A stretch of DNA of 64,000 nucleotides from Paenibacillus andongensis (GTDB lineage: Bacteria > Bacillota > Bacilli > Paenibacillales > NBRC-103111): positions 7,013,001 to 7,077,000 of the forward strand of contig NZ_CP104467.1 of assembly GCF_025369935.1 (NCBI RefSeq), in the 5' to 3' direction. Below are positions 26,798-35,564 of this stretch, in pieces. Under the pieces are notes generated by a model that was not told the origin of the DNA, searched no databases, and saw nothing but the letters and a program-made list of their open reading frames with translations. Each line of letters begins with the position of its first letter. Position 1 is the stretch's first letter. A program made the position numbers and the translations under genes.

Positions 26798-27712
26798 TGT
26801 CATATCAGTCATGAAATTCCAATAAAACTGCCTGTAGTCCAAATCTAGTGCGATCCTAATCGCATTTGGCTGGGTGGTGGCGTTTAGTCGAAAATCGGCA
26901 ATGCTTTGCCCCTTCGCGATTCCTTCTTGGGTAACAACATGAACCGCTCTACTCATCCACTGGAACATATGTCGATTAACAAGAGCCATCATGGGAAGTA
27001 AGTCATGCACAGGGGCACCTTGCAATTGGGGGATGGAAGTTATATAAAAATCGTAATATACATCAAAAATTGGTTTGAAAAGGGGCGCTTTCCCTGCCCG
27101 ATCGATTGAATCACTCATAGTTTGCGTCACAATGGCCTTATGGGTCACATTTAACGGAAACAGCGAGATAGGCCCGCCATTCCTCATGATAAGATCTGCT
27201 GCAACGGGGTCGCCAGCAAAATTTGCTTCAGCCACTGGCGTAACGTTACCGGGAACAAGAAAGGCACCACCCATGATATGATATCCCTTCACCTTTTCCA
27301 TCAATTTCCCATACAGCATACTTGTCATTGCAAGAGAAGTTAGTCTCCCGGTATCGACAATGATAAGTTCGCCAGCATATCGTTCAAGGATCGATTTCAC
27401 GATTCCAAAATTTTGCCCCTCCGATGCGAAAGGTGGAACTATTGAACCGAGCCCATGCGTCCCGTGGGCTTTGGAACTATAAGTCGGAGTTTCACCCGTC
27501 ATCGGCCGTTCCGCCCCTTTAATGACAGGCACATCTTTCAGTCCCAATAAACGGAGAAGAAAGTGTGCATTCTTAACAGCATCCTCGACTGGTACATTGC
27601 CGTAGCTGCAAACAATTCCGACTATATTGATTGTCTTCGTAAAGCTAGCGTACATCAGAGCGACGGCGTCATCAACCCCCATATCGGAGAAAAACAATAC
27701 GTTATTTACCAT
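26783..27712 (-). CDS. Nucleoside hydrolase (inosine-uridine preferring family)
   Basis: A 309-residue enzyme of the IU-NH family, which splits the N-glycosidic bond of ribonucleosides. The N-terminal calcium-site motif is SDMGVDD with Asp10, Asp14 and Asp15; the usual preceding Asp8 is Phe here. APVHDLLPM near the C-terminus carries the family His-Asp. It faces the amidohydrolase-PucR operon, and together they suggest nucleobase/nucleoside salvage (inference). Confidence 0.85.
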   Translation of the reverse strand: MVNNVLFFSDMGVDDAVALMYASFTKTINIVGIVCSYGNVPVEDAVKNAHFLLRLLGLKDVPVIKGAERPMTGETPTYSSKAHGTHGLGSIVPPFASEGQNFGIVKSILERYAGELIIVDTGRLTSLAMTSMLYGKLMEKVKGYHIMGGAFLVPGNVTPVAEANFAGDPVAADLIMRNGGPISLFPLNVTHKAIVTQTMSDSIDRAGKAPLFKPIFDVYYDFYITSIPQLQGAPVHDLLPMMALVNRHMFQWMSRAVHVVTQEGIAKGQSIADFRLNATTQPNAIRIALDLDYRQFYWNFMTDMTDKKG

Positions 27713-27849
27713 TGCATCCTCCTTACGATAAATAACTCCTTTCTATGCTTATGAATGCGATTGATACAACATGCGATAAACAACAGAGCGGCCCCGGATC
27801 ATACACACTCCACAGAGGTGATGAATAAATCCCTATTCTCGGATGAATG

Positions 27850-27916
27850 ATGTTGTAAAAAATGCAACAATTGCCGCCTAGATTCCCCGCTTTGTAAGTA
27901 ATATTCAGTTTGCAAA
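27850..27916 (+). repeat. Dispersed paired-palindrome repeat, diverged copy
   Basis: The first half, ATGTTGTA-n4-ATGCAACAATT, matches the other copies well. The second half is degraded and runs into the terminator hairpin. Confidence 0.5.
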
Positions 27917-27962
27917 AGAACCTTCAAAAACCACTTTAATGGTTGGTTTGAAGGTTCTTTTG
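27915..27962. terminator. Terminator of the guanidine operon
   Basis: AAAGAACCTTCAAA-ACCA pairs with TGGT-GTTTGAAGGTTCTTT, with A and T runs on both sides. It lies about 140 bases after the allophanate hydrolase stop. Confidence 0.8.
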
Positions 27963-28100
27963 CACATTGTATGGGATTCATTCATTCGGGTTTACTCTGT
28001 TGGGAAGCCCCTTCTTTCATTTAACTAAAACACGTTTCGTCGGCTTGCGCCTCTCCAAGTTGGGGCAAAAACTTATCAGCAGGCAGGCGCCGCTCACTTC

Positions 28101-29933
28101 TTACAAAGCCACCACTTTGCGCCATGTGCGCAAAGCCGTTACATCTTCCGCGCCTGCGGCCGCGTAAGCTTCGCAAACGAAGCCCGGGACTTCCGTACCG
28201 TCCCGGAGCTCAACCTTCCCGATCCCCAGCGGAGCTGGGATCGCAGCCGCAAAGCCGCCGAATGCCTCCAGCGGCATCTCCCAAACCTCCAGCAGGATGG
28301 CTGCGCCGCCCTGCTGCTGCTTCACAAGCCCCGGCTTCGCCGGCGTGGTCGGCAGCTTCACCAGGCTGTACTTCGCTGCGGTCTCATCCTCCCGGATGAA
28401 CCGCGCTCCACAGCCTAGCATTTGCTTCTCCAGCGGGTAGCCACGCATGTGTAAGCCGCAGACCGCAACCAGCGTCGTCGGCGCCGCTGCCACGGCAACC
28501 TCATCCGCCGCCGAGTCCGTCAGACGCGGCGCACTAGCTCCAGCAGCCGATTCCAGTTCGGCGTCCACAGCCCCCGCCACGAACTGCTCGGCTGCGCCGC
28601 AGATCAAGCTCTCCTCTTCAGCGAGTGCGAAGAACGTGATGCCAAAAGGCGTCTGCGGCGCCGCATCACCCGCCGGCACAGCAACCCCGCACAAATCAAG
28701 CAGATTGCAATGATTCGTGTAGCGACCCATATCCCGATTCGTGGCTATAGGATCAGCAAGCACTTGCCCGCGCGTCCATGTCCCCCCGCAGGTAGGCATG
28801 ACAAGTACGGCATTCTTCAGCAGTTTGCGAGCTTCCAGCTTGAACTGCTGCAGCTTATGCATCGCGTGGAACACGGATGCCGCATCGTACTCGGCAGCGG
28901 AGCCTGAACGAAGAATCTTTTCCGTGACGGGGTAAGCGATGCCTGGATTTGCTTCAATGAAGCTGCCCAAAGCCGCCCATCTTTCCGCCACCCACGGGCC
29001 CTCATACAGAATCGCTGCCGCTTCGGCGAACAACGTAACATCGATATATTCAACAGGGATGTTCAAATTGACACTTAATCCCTTTAATTTTTCAACAGCA
29101 GCATCCCACGCAGCGCGGTACTCCGAAGCATACGGACCATAAAAGCCAAACTCACCTTCCGGCAGAAAAACTTTGGCCGGAAGCTTAGTGGCTTCCCTTG
29201 TTACACTGCGTGACCAAGGGTCATCCGCGTGAAGCCCGCGCACTACGCCGTCTACGACGAGCGCGTCATCCAAGCTGTGCGCAAAGACGGTTACACAGTC
29301 TAAACTCGCACAGGCAGGCACTACCCCTTTGGTTGGCCAAGCGCCGAGACTCGGCTTATAGCCAACCAATCGGTTGAGTGCAGCAGGCACGCGGCCCGAG
29401 CCTGCCGTGTCCGTGCCAAGCGAGAACGCCGCTTGGCCACGAGCTACCGAGACGGCTGAGCCGGAGCTCGAGCCGCCGCTAATCAGTTCCGGGCGAAGCG
29501 CGTTATGCGCGTCACCGTAAGGACTTCTCGCGCCGACAAGCCCCGTCGCGAATTGGTCCAAGTTCGTCTTGCCGACCGGAATCGCTCCTGCGGCAATTAA
29601 TCTCTCCACGACGCCCGCATGCTCCGTCGGCGTATACGCATACTCCGCGCAGCCAGCAGTCGTCGGCACACCAGCCAGATCAATGTTATCCTTGATCGCA
29701 AAAGGAATTCCCCAAAGCGGCGCATCAGCCATAGAAAGAGATTTTAATCCATCCAAGTAAGGCTGAATGACATCCATCGTTGGCGGTGTAATCCAAATAT
29801 TCATTGCAGCATCATCTGAAGAGCGCTGCACAATGGCCGCGATCACTTCCCGAGGAGTCAATTCTTGTTTCTCATACTTATCCCGAAGCCAAGCGATAGT
29901 TAATTCCTTAGCTACTCCAATACTTTCAGTCAT
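28101..29933 (-). CDS. atzF: Allophanate hydrolase (AtzF), guanidine pathway
   Basis: A 610-residue amidase-signature enzyme. The Ser-cisSer-Lys triad is visible: Lys81 (AIKDNID), the SGGSSSGS block (152-159) and nucleophile Ser179 in GTDTAGSG. A C-terminal domain of about 150 residues (from about 460, VAVCGLHMRGYPLE) is the AtzF/DUR2 extra domain. It splits allophanate to ammonia and CO2. It is the last gene of an operon led by a guanidine-I riboswitch, so allophanate here comes from carboxyguanidine. The gene is GC-rich near its 3' half compared with neighbours. Confidence 0.93.
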   Translation of the reverse strand: MTESIGVAKELTIAWLRDKYEKQELTPREVIAAIVQRSSDDAAMNIWITPPTMDVIQPYLDGLKSLSMADAPLWGIPFAIKDNIDLAGVPTTAGCAEYAYTPTEHAGVVERLIAAGAIPVGKTNLDQFATGLVGARSPYGDAHNALRPELISGGSSSGSAVSVARGQAAFSLGTDTAGSGRVPAALNRLVGYKPSLGAWPTKGVVPACASLDCVTVFAHSLDDALVVDGVVRGLHADDPWSRSVTREATKLPAKVFLPEGEFGFYGPYASEYRAAWDAAVEKLKGLSVNLNIPVEYIDVTLFAEAAAILYEGPWVAERWAALGSFIEANPGIAYPVTEKILRSGSAAEYDAASVFHAMHKLQQFKLEARKLLKNAVLVMPTCGGTWTRGQVLADPIATNRDMGRYTNHCNLLDLCGVAVPAGDAAPQTPFGITFFALAEEESLICGAAEQFVAGAVDAELESAAGASAPRLTDSAADEVAVAAAPTTLVAVCGLHMRGYPLEKQMLGCGARFIREDETAAKYSLVKLPTTPAKPGLVKQQQGGAAILLEVWEMPLEAFGGFAAAIPAPLGIGKVELRDGTEVPGFVCEAYAAAGAEDVTALRTWRKVVAL

Positions 29934-29951
29934 TTTCAGACACCTCTCTCC

Positions 29952-32900
29952 TTAAGCAGATTGTGCAATACCGAGAATCAACTGACCTGCATGAACTTGA
30001 TCCCCAGGCTTCACCCCAATCATCGAAACATATCCATCACATGGCGCATGCTGCGGGAACTCCATTTTCATACTTTCAAGAATAGCCAGTTGATCACCCT
30101 TCTTCACTTGTTCACCTGGAGATACAAGCACTTTCCACACACTACCCGGCATAATTCCGCGTACAGCAACAGTCCCTGCCGGCAGTTCATCCTCCGGTCC
30201 TTCATTCACAGTCTCCTGTTCGGATACGTACTCCGCCAATCCCTTCGCCTTCCAGCTCTCCCGCTCTTCTTTAAAAGCAATTTGCTGCTGCTTACGGAAC
30301 GTTTCCGCACTCTCTTCGATGGAGCTTAGGAATTGCAAATATTCACCTAGATCGAATGTCGTCTCTTGAATATCCGCTTCATATCTGCCTCTCGGGAAAT
30401 CTTCACGTAGTTGAAGCAATTCCTCAGCGCTGACCTCGTAGAATTGGATTTGATCAAAGAACCTTAACAACCATGGTTTACCTGCCTTGAAGCTTTCCGT
30501 TGAACGCAATCGATTCCACATTTGAATCGTACGACCTACGAATTGATAACCGCCCGGACCTTCCATCCCATACACACACATGTAGGCACCGCCGATACCA
30601 ACGGCATTCTCCGGTGTCCACGTTCGTGCCGGGTTATATTTCGTTGTGACTAAGCGATGACGCGGGTCGATAGGCGTGGCTACAGGAGCCCCCAAATACA
30701 CGTCACCTAGTCCGAGTACCAGATAATTAGCGTCATAAACAATCTTTTTAACATCATCAATTGTCTCTAAACCATTAATGCGTTGAATGAATTCCAGGTT
30801 GCTCGGGCACCAAGGCGCATCTGGACGCACCCCTTGTTGGTAGCGCTGAATCGCCAGCTGCGTCGCCGGATCATCCCAAGAAAGCGGCAAACGAACAATA
30901 CGAGATGGCACGCGGAACTCTTCCAAAGGAGGCAGCGCTGCATCAATTTCAACAATTTTCTTACACGCTTCAATCACCGTAATTCGTGATGGATCAATGT
31001 GAATTTGCAACGAGCGAATCCCTGGCGTTAAATCCAGCACCGGAATCGAGCCGCTCTCCACAATCGCTTGCATCAAAGCCTGCACTTGGAAGCGCAGCAG
31101 CAAATCCAGCTCAAGCTCGCCATACTCAACGAGTAGGTTTTGATCACCGCAGCAGCGGATCGTAATTGGAAATCTGCGATTAGCTGTTTCATGAAAAAGA
31201 CGTGGATATTCCGGCGTAATCTCTTCATTAAAAGCTGGCAGCTGGACTTGCACCAGCCGTCCGAAATCTCCCTCACCAATCGCACGCAAATTACTTTCCT
31301 GTAGATCGCGCAGGGCTTCTGCTTCTGGAAGTGTCAGCAAGTGGAAACGGATGGTATCACCCGGATGAAGCTGACCCAGCTTCCAAAACTCAGCCGACGC
31401 CGTCGTCACCGGACATACGAAACCACCAAGACTCGGGCCATCCGGTCCAAGAAGAATAGGCATATCCCCCGTCAAATCCAGCGTACCTACAGCGTAGGCA
31501 TTATCGTGAATATTGGATGGATGAAGCCCCGCTTCCCCGCCATCTTCACGCGTCCACAGCGGAGCAGGTCCTTTCAAACGAACCCCCGTCCTCGAGGAGT
31601 TAAAATGAACCTCCCAACTCGTTTCCGTCAATTGATCCAAGTATTCCGCATGTAAAAATTCACCTGTACAATGAGGTCCAGGGATCACACCGATCGTCCA
31701 CTCTCGCGTCATCACCGGACGATGATTCAGAGCAAGCTCAGCAGCCTCTTGAACTGGACTTCCGCCTTCATTCACTCCCAGTACATCTCCCGTACGCAGC
31801 GCTCGACCGCCATGACCACCGAAGCCGCCCAGCGTAAACGTGGATGAGCTGCCGAGAATTTTCGGCATATCCAAGCCGCCGCTGATAAGAAGATACGTAC
31901 GCATTCCTTCCTTAGCCTCGCCGAAACTCAGCACTTGACCGCGAGCCGCAAACACCGGCTTATACGTCACAATAGCCATTCCATCCAGCTCAGCTTGCAT
32001 ATCCGCACCTGTGACGCAGAACCACATGTCGCTGCGGAACTTATAAGAGCCTCCGTGCAGCGTCATTTCCAATCCGCAGGCATCGTCAGCGTTGCCAAGC
32101 AGCTTGTTACCGATGCGGAACGATAGCGGATCCATCGGTCCGCAAGGGGGCACACCCACGTCCCAGTGGCGGATGCGGCCAGGGAAGTCCTGAACGGTGG
32201 TTTGGATTCCGCCGTCTACAACTTCTAAAGCCCGTTCCACGGGCTCGAACGTATTCAACAATTGCGTGAAGACGTTCCCGTCTACGCAATCTTTCTCTTG
32301 AAGAAGAGCCTGCAAATACTGCAGATTCGTTGTAATTCCATACATGCGCGTTTCCGCCAGCGCTTCGATCAATTTACGAATAGCGTCCAAACGGTCTGTA
32401 CCGTGGACGATAATTTTAGCCAGCATCGGATCGTAAAGGGTTGTGACAGTAAGACCATCCCGAACCCACGTTTCATTCCTTGCTTTATCAGAAAATACCG
32501 CACGATCTAACTGCCCCGCACTCGGACGGAACTGCTGAAGGCAGTCCTCCGCATAAATCCGCGCTTGAATGCTGTGCCCTACCGGCTTACGGATAAGAGA
32601 TTGAATATTTGTAAGCTCATTAGCCGCTTCAAGCACCATCCACTCGACTAGGTCAATACCCAGCACTTCTTCCGTCACACCGTGCTCAACCTGTAGTCTG
32701 GTGTTCACCTCAAGGAAGTAAAACTCACACGTCTCCGGATCATAAAGATATTCCACGGTCCCTGCACTGCGATAGCCCACTTCAGCAGCAAGACGCTTCG
32801 CCGAGTCGAACATCGCCTCACGCACTTCATCCGATAGATTCGGAGCCGGACTCTCTTCAATGACCTTCTGGTTACGACGCTGAATGGAACAATCTCGCTC

Positions 32901-33572
32901 ACCCAGCGTAACGACTTCACCGAAGTCATTTCCGAAAATCTGCACCTCAACGTGACGCGCTCTCGCGATATATTTTTCGAGAAACATGCCGCCGTTTTTG
33001 AAATTCGTCTCTGCCAAATGGCGGACGCCATCATAAGCAGCTCTCAGTGTTGCTTCATCTGCGCAGACGCGCATCCCAATGCCGCCGCCGCCTGCTGTGC
33101 TTTTAAGAATAACAGGGTAACCAATCCGCGCAGCTTCAACTAGCGCCTCATCCAGTTCTGTAATCAGCGGTGTTCCCGGCAGCATGGGTACGCCCGCTCT
33201 TTCAGCGATTTCCCGCGCAGAATGCTTGAGACCAAACATTTCCATTTGCTCTGGCGCAGGTCCAATGAACACGATGCCATTCTCACGGCAAGCACGAGCG
33301 AAATCGGCATTTTCACTCAGGAAGCCATAACCGGGATGAATCGCCTGCGCACCGGTTTCCAGCGCTGTTTTCAAAATCAACTCTGTATTCAAATAGCTTT
33401 CCTTCGCCGACCCTTCACCGATCAGAACAGCTTCATCTGCCCCATCCACATGTAAACTGTCTTGATCTGCCCCTGTATATACAGCAACAGACGCAACCCC
33501 GAGCTTGCGCAAAGTACGCTCAATGCGTACAGCGATAGCGCCCCGATTAGCAATCAGCACTTTAGTAAACAT
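29952..33572 (-). CDS. Guanidine carboxylase (urea-carboxylase-like, biotin-dependent)
   Basis: The ATG at 33572 is chosen because AAGGGG lies 10 bases upstream; a GTG at 33581 sits on the ribosome site. The product is 1206 residues. Domains in order: biotin carboxylase with ATP-grasp (about 1-450, KSTAGGGGIGM, EVNTRLQVEH), KipA- and KipI-like carboxyltransferase (about 460-1010), and biotinyl domain with ESMKME (Lys about 1169). The family is annotated urea carboxylase, but members next to carboxyguanidine deiminase and under a guanidine-I riboswitch carboxylate guanidine. Context here fits that exactly; specificity itself is inferred. Confidence 0.9.
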   Translation of the reverse strand: MFTKVLIANRGAIAVRIERTLRKLGVASVAVYTGADQDSLHVDGADEAVLIGEGSAKESYLNTELILKTALETGAQAIHPGYGFLSENADFARACRENGIVFIGPAPEQMEMFGLKHSAREIAERAGVPMLPGTPLITELDEALVEAARIGYPVILKSTAGGGGIGMRVCADEATLRAAYDGVRHLAETNFKNGGMFLEKYIARARHVEVQIFGNDFGEVVTLGERDCSIQRRNQKVIEESPAPNLSDEVREAMFDSAKRLAAEVGYRSAGTVEYLYDPETCEFYFLEVNTRLQVEHGVTEEVLGIDLVEWMVLEAANELTNIQSLIRKPVGHSIQARIYAEDCLQQFRPSAGQLDRAVFSDKARNETWVRDGLTVTTLYDPMLAKIIVHGTDRLDAIRKLIEALAETRMYGITTNLQYLQALLQEKDCVDGNVFTQLLNTFEPVERALEVVDGGIQTTVQDFPGRIRHWDVGVPPCGPMDPLSFRIGNKLLGNADDACGLEMTLHGGSYKFRSDMWFCVTGADMQAELDGMAIVTYKPVFAARGQVLSFGEAKEGMRTYLLISGGLDMPKILGSSSTFTLGGFGGHGGRALRTGDVLGVNEGGSPVQEAAELALNHRPVMTREWTIGVIPGPHCTGEFLHAEYLDQLTETSWEVHFNSSRTGVRLKGPAPLWTREDGGEAGLHPSNIHDNAYAVGTLDLTGDMPILLGPDGPSLGGFVCPVTTASAEFWKLGQLHPGDTIRFHLLTLPEAEALRDLQESNLRAIGEGDFGRLVQVQLPAFNEEITPEYPRLFHETANRRFPITIRCCGDQNLLVEYGELELDLLLRFQVQALMQAIVESGSIPVLDLTPGIRSLQIHIDPSRITVIEACKKIVEIDAALPPLEEFRVPSRIVRLPLSWDDPATQLAIQRYQQGVRPDAPWCPSNLEFIQRINGLETIDDVKKIVYDANYLVLGLGDVYLGAPVATPIDPRHRLVTTKYNPARTWTPENAVGIGGAYMCVYGMEGPGGYQFVGRTIQMWNRLRSTESFKAGKPWLLRFFDQIQFYEVSAEELLQLREDFPRGRYEADIQETTFDLGEYLQFLSSIEESAETFRKQQQIAFKEERESWKAKGLAEYVSEQETVNEGPEDELPAGTVAVRGIMPGSVWKVLVSPGEQVKKGDQLAILESMKMEFPQHAPCDGYVSMIGVKPGDQVHAGQLILGIAQSA

Positions 33573-33629
33573 CGTATCCACACCCCTTAGAATTTCGTAG
33601 ACCCTCTATCTCCTCTTAATCAAAGGAAC

Positions 33630-34283
33630 TTACTTCTCCCAAATAAGAACCTGAATCGGTGTCGGATTGTAGGCATTACAAGGATTATTAAGCTGCGGAC
33701 AGTTGCTGATCAGCACCATAGAGCTGCCAAGCGACTGAACCTCTACATAACAGCCCGGAGCGGAAACGCCATCATCGAACTTCAGTCCACCATCCGGTGT
33801 GACAGGTACATTCATAAAGAAGTTAATATTCGGCGCCAAATCCCGCTTCGTATACGCTCCGCTTTCGTGCTGAGCAAGCTGCAGCATAAACGTATCTCGG
33901 CAATTGTGCATCGACAGTTTATCGTGCGAGTAGCGTACCGTATTGCTTTGAGCCGAGCATGAACCTCCAACCGTATCATGGCGCCCACAGGTGTCGGCTA
34001 CGATTTCAAGCAATGCCTTACCGGATTCTGCCCGGAGGACAGAGCCTGTGCTGAGATAAATATTGCTTTGACCTGCAATGGTCGCAACCGCGCTATAATG
34101 ATCTTCCGGATTCTCCGCATCATAAAACAACGTGTCTGCCGCCTGATTCCCTTCCAGATCGACAATGCGCAGCACTTGCCCTGGCTTCAAAACACACATC
34201 CAACCGTCTCCCGCTTGAATAACTTCGCTATAGACGGCATCCCTGACGAGGCGAGGGCTTTCCACTCGATTAAAAACAGCCAT
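33630..34283 (-). CDS. Carboxyguanidine deiminase subunit (urea carboxylase-associated family)
   Basis: A 217-residue protein of the urea carboxylase-associated (DUF1989) family, with RIVDLEGNQAADTLFYDA, then CGRHDTVGGSCSAQSN and NINFFMNVPV blocks. Cys and His residues in the GRHD..GGSC region are likely metal or catalytic ligands. Published work renamed the pair CgdA/CgdB, a heterodimer that turns carboxyguanidine into allophanate plus ammonia. The ATG follows directly on the stop of the paralogous gene upstream. Which of A or B this is was not decided. Confidence 0.87.
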   Translation of the reverse strand: MAVFNRVESPRLVRDAVYSEVIQAGDGWMCVLKPGQVLRIVDLEGNQAADTLFYDAENPEDHYSAVATIAGQSNIYLSTGSVLRAESGKALLEIVADTCGRHDTVGGSCSAQSNTVRYSHDKLSMHNCRDTFMLQLAQHESGAYTKRDLAPNINFFMNVPVTPDGGLKFDDGVSAPGCYVEVQSLGSSMVLISNCPQLNNPCNAYNPTPIQVLIWEK

Positions 34284-35006
34284 TTAAATTCCCCCTAACA
34301 GCGTGTGATATTCCCATGTATTTTCAAAAGCTCGGCGATTTTCCGGACGGTAATTCAAGCAATAATCATCTTCACCCACTGGGTCAGCAGCCAGCACCTC
34401 TATTTTGACTGGTACAGATGGATATGTTGATCTTGGGTCAAGCGGGTTCGGCGTGTTCGATAAGACAAGCAAGGCATCTAATTCCGTACGCAGCGTAACC
34501 GTTGCTCCCGCAGGGCAATGAGTCGTGCTAAAATGCATATCCCCACTGTCATCACAAAACACTTTGGAAAATAAATTCACAACCGGCATCATATCGCGCA
34601 TGCTCAGGCCATTACGCACCAGCTCTACTGCAAAGTTCTCCTGCCCGCTCCGCAGCCACTCATTGCGCTGCTCTTGGAAATTCGTCGTCCCATACTTGGC
34701 ATCCGTAGCCGCACGGCTTGTGTAGCCGCTAAGCGGATCATGCCAACCAACACTATCCTCCACAATGCTCACTAACGCTCGGCCATTGTCACTCATCAGC
34801 ACGTTACCACGTGTTAAATGGGCAGTATGCTGGGCTTTCAGCGTATCCGGCATATTGTAGCGCTCCGTAAGATCCCTCGCGTGGAACACTTGTATAGACA
34901 CATTCGCGCCCGCCTCCAGCGCCGTAAAACGAATCAACTTCCCTCTACCAATTGCTCCTGACCACTTGCCGCCAGGCCCTATCGTCTTGCTCCAAATGTC
35001 AGCCAT
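34284..35006 (-). CDS. Carboxyguanidine deiminase subunit, paralogue, first operon gene
   Basis: The ATG at 35006 is preferred since AAAGGAG lies 9 bases upstream; an ATG at 35027 has no ribosome site. The product is 240 residues, DUF1989 family, with KLIRFTALEAGANVSIQVF, then SVGWHDPLSGYT and VNLFSKVFCD blocks. It resembles the next gene but lacks the Cys in the equivalent of GGSC. The two would form the CgdAB heterodimer. It is the first gene after the guanidine-I riboswitch and its terminator. Confidence 0.87.
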   Translation of the reverse strand: MADIWSKTIGPGGKWSGAIGRGKLIRFTALEAGANVSIQVFHARDLTERYNMPDTLKAQHTAHLTRGNVLMSDNGRALVSIVEDSVGWHDPLSGYTSRAATDAKYGTTNFQEQRNEWLRSGQENFAVELVRNGLSMRDMMPVVNLFSKVFCDDSGDMHFSTTHCPAGATVTLRTELDALLVLSNTPNPLDPRSTYPSVPVKIEVLAADPVGEDDYCLNYRPENRRAFENTWEYHTLLGGI

Positions 35007-35040
35007 GCTACCCATCTCCTTTGCCATGATAGTTAAACAA

Positions 35041-35086
35041 AAAGGGAGACATCACAAGACTCAAATGTCTTGGTGATATCTCCCAG
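35041..35086 (-). terminator. Riboswitch-controlled terminator, guanidine operon
   Basis: On the minus strand GGGAGATATCACCAAGAC pairs with GTCTTGTGATGTCTCCC, followed by TTTTTG. The 5' arm is the last conserved part of the aptamer, so ligand binding should hold it and allow read-through. Confidence 0.88.
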
Positions 35087-35172
35087 GTTTTTATCCTTCC
35101 GTGGCGCTCTTAGGCAAGAGCGGTTTACTCTCGGACCAGCCCGGTCATAACCGGCGGAACCCTAGTAAACAA
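35078..35172 (-). promoter_or_regulatory. Guanidine-I (ykkC) riboswitch, guanidine operon
   Basis: The minus strand carries the conserved ykkC elements in order: CTAGGGTTCCG (35165-35155), GGTCCGAGAG, a variable hairpin, then CACGGAAGGATAAAAACC and GGGAGA. These are the hallmark bases of the guanidine-I aptamer. It leads the carboxyguanidine deiminase, carboxylase and AtzF genes, and the terminator overlaps its 3' end. It is an ON switch for guanidine by transcription attenuation. Confidence 0.95.
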
Positions 35173-35375
35173 TCGTATTCGTTTGTGTTACTAAACATAA
35201 CATCGTTAACGGAGTGTGTCAATATGTTCTAGATTAATTCCGTATTTTATCTAAAATACTTCTCATGAGCTTAATTTTGTGTTATATTAACTTACATATT
35301 AGGTGAATATCTAACACGAATAAGCGAAAAAGCGTTTGCCGCAAATAAATAAGTAATGATTCATCACATACATGG

Positions 35376-35478
35376 TTTTCTAGGGTTCCGCGAGTGCACG
35401 CAGCCTCGGTCTGGACCAAGAGAAAACGCACAGCTAACCCTGTGTTCACGGAGGGATAAAAGCCCGGGAGGATATCTG
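35376..35478 (+). promoter_or_regulatory. Guanidine-I (ykkC) riboswitch, permease gene
   Basis: The plus strand has CTAGGGTTCCG (35380-35390), GGTCTGGACCAAGAG, a variable stem, then CACGGAGGGATAAAAGCCCG and GGAGGATATC. The order and spacing match the guanidine-I aptamer. It is followed by its own terminator and then the APC permease gene. Confidence 0.95.
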
Positions 35479-35508
35479 TTTCATAGATATCTCCTTGGCT
35501 TTTTTGCA
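35457..35508 (+). terminator. Riboswitch-controlled terminator, permease gene
   Basis: AAAAGCC-AGGATATCT pairs with AGATATCTCCT-GGCTTTTTT. Its 5' arm overlaps the aptamer 3' end, the expected attenuation arrangement. Confidence 0.88.
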
Positions 35509-35564
35509 TATACGCCCCGCCCCGTACGATCACCGGCAAATAAGGATAAGGGAGTGTCAACATC

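Larger units (their letters stand above)
27713..28100. other. Intergenic region between nucleoside hydrolase and allophanate hydrolase
   Basis: These 388 bases hold no believable gene. They contain the leader of the nucleoside hydrolase, a diverged copy of the dispersed repeat (27850-27916) and a strong terminator (27915-27962). Confidence 0.6.

Noticed and set aside
28101-35006. Urea degradation operon (urea carboxylase plus allophanate hydrolase)
   Set aside because: The guanidine-I riboswitch and the two DUF1989 genes point to guanidine as the substrate.
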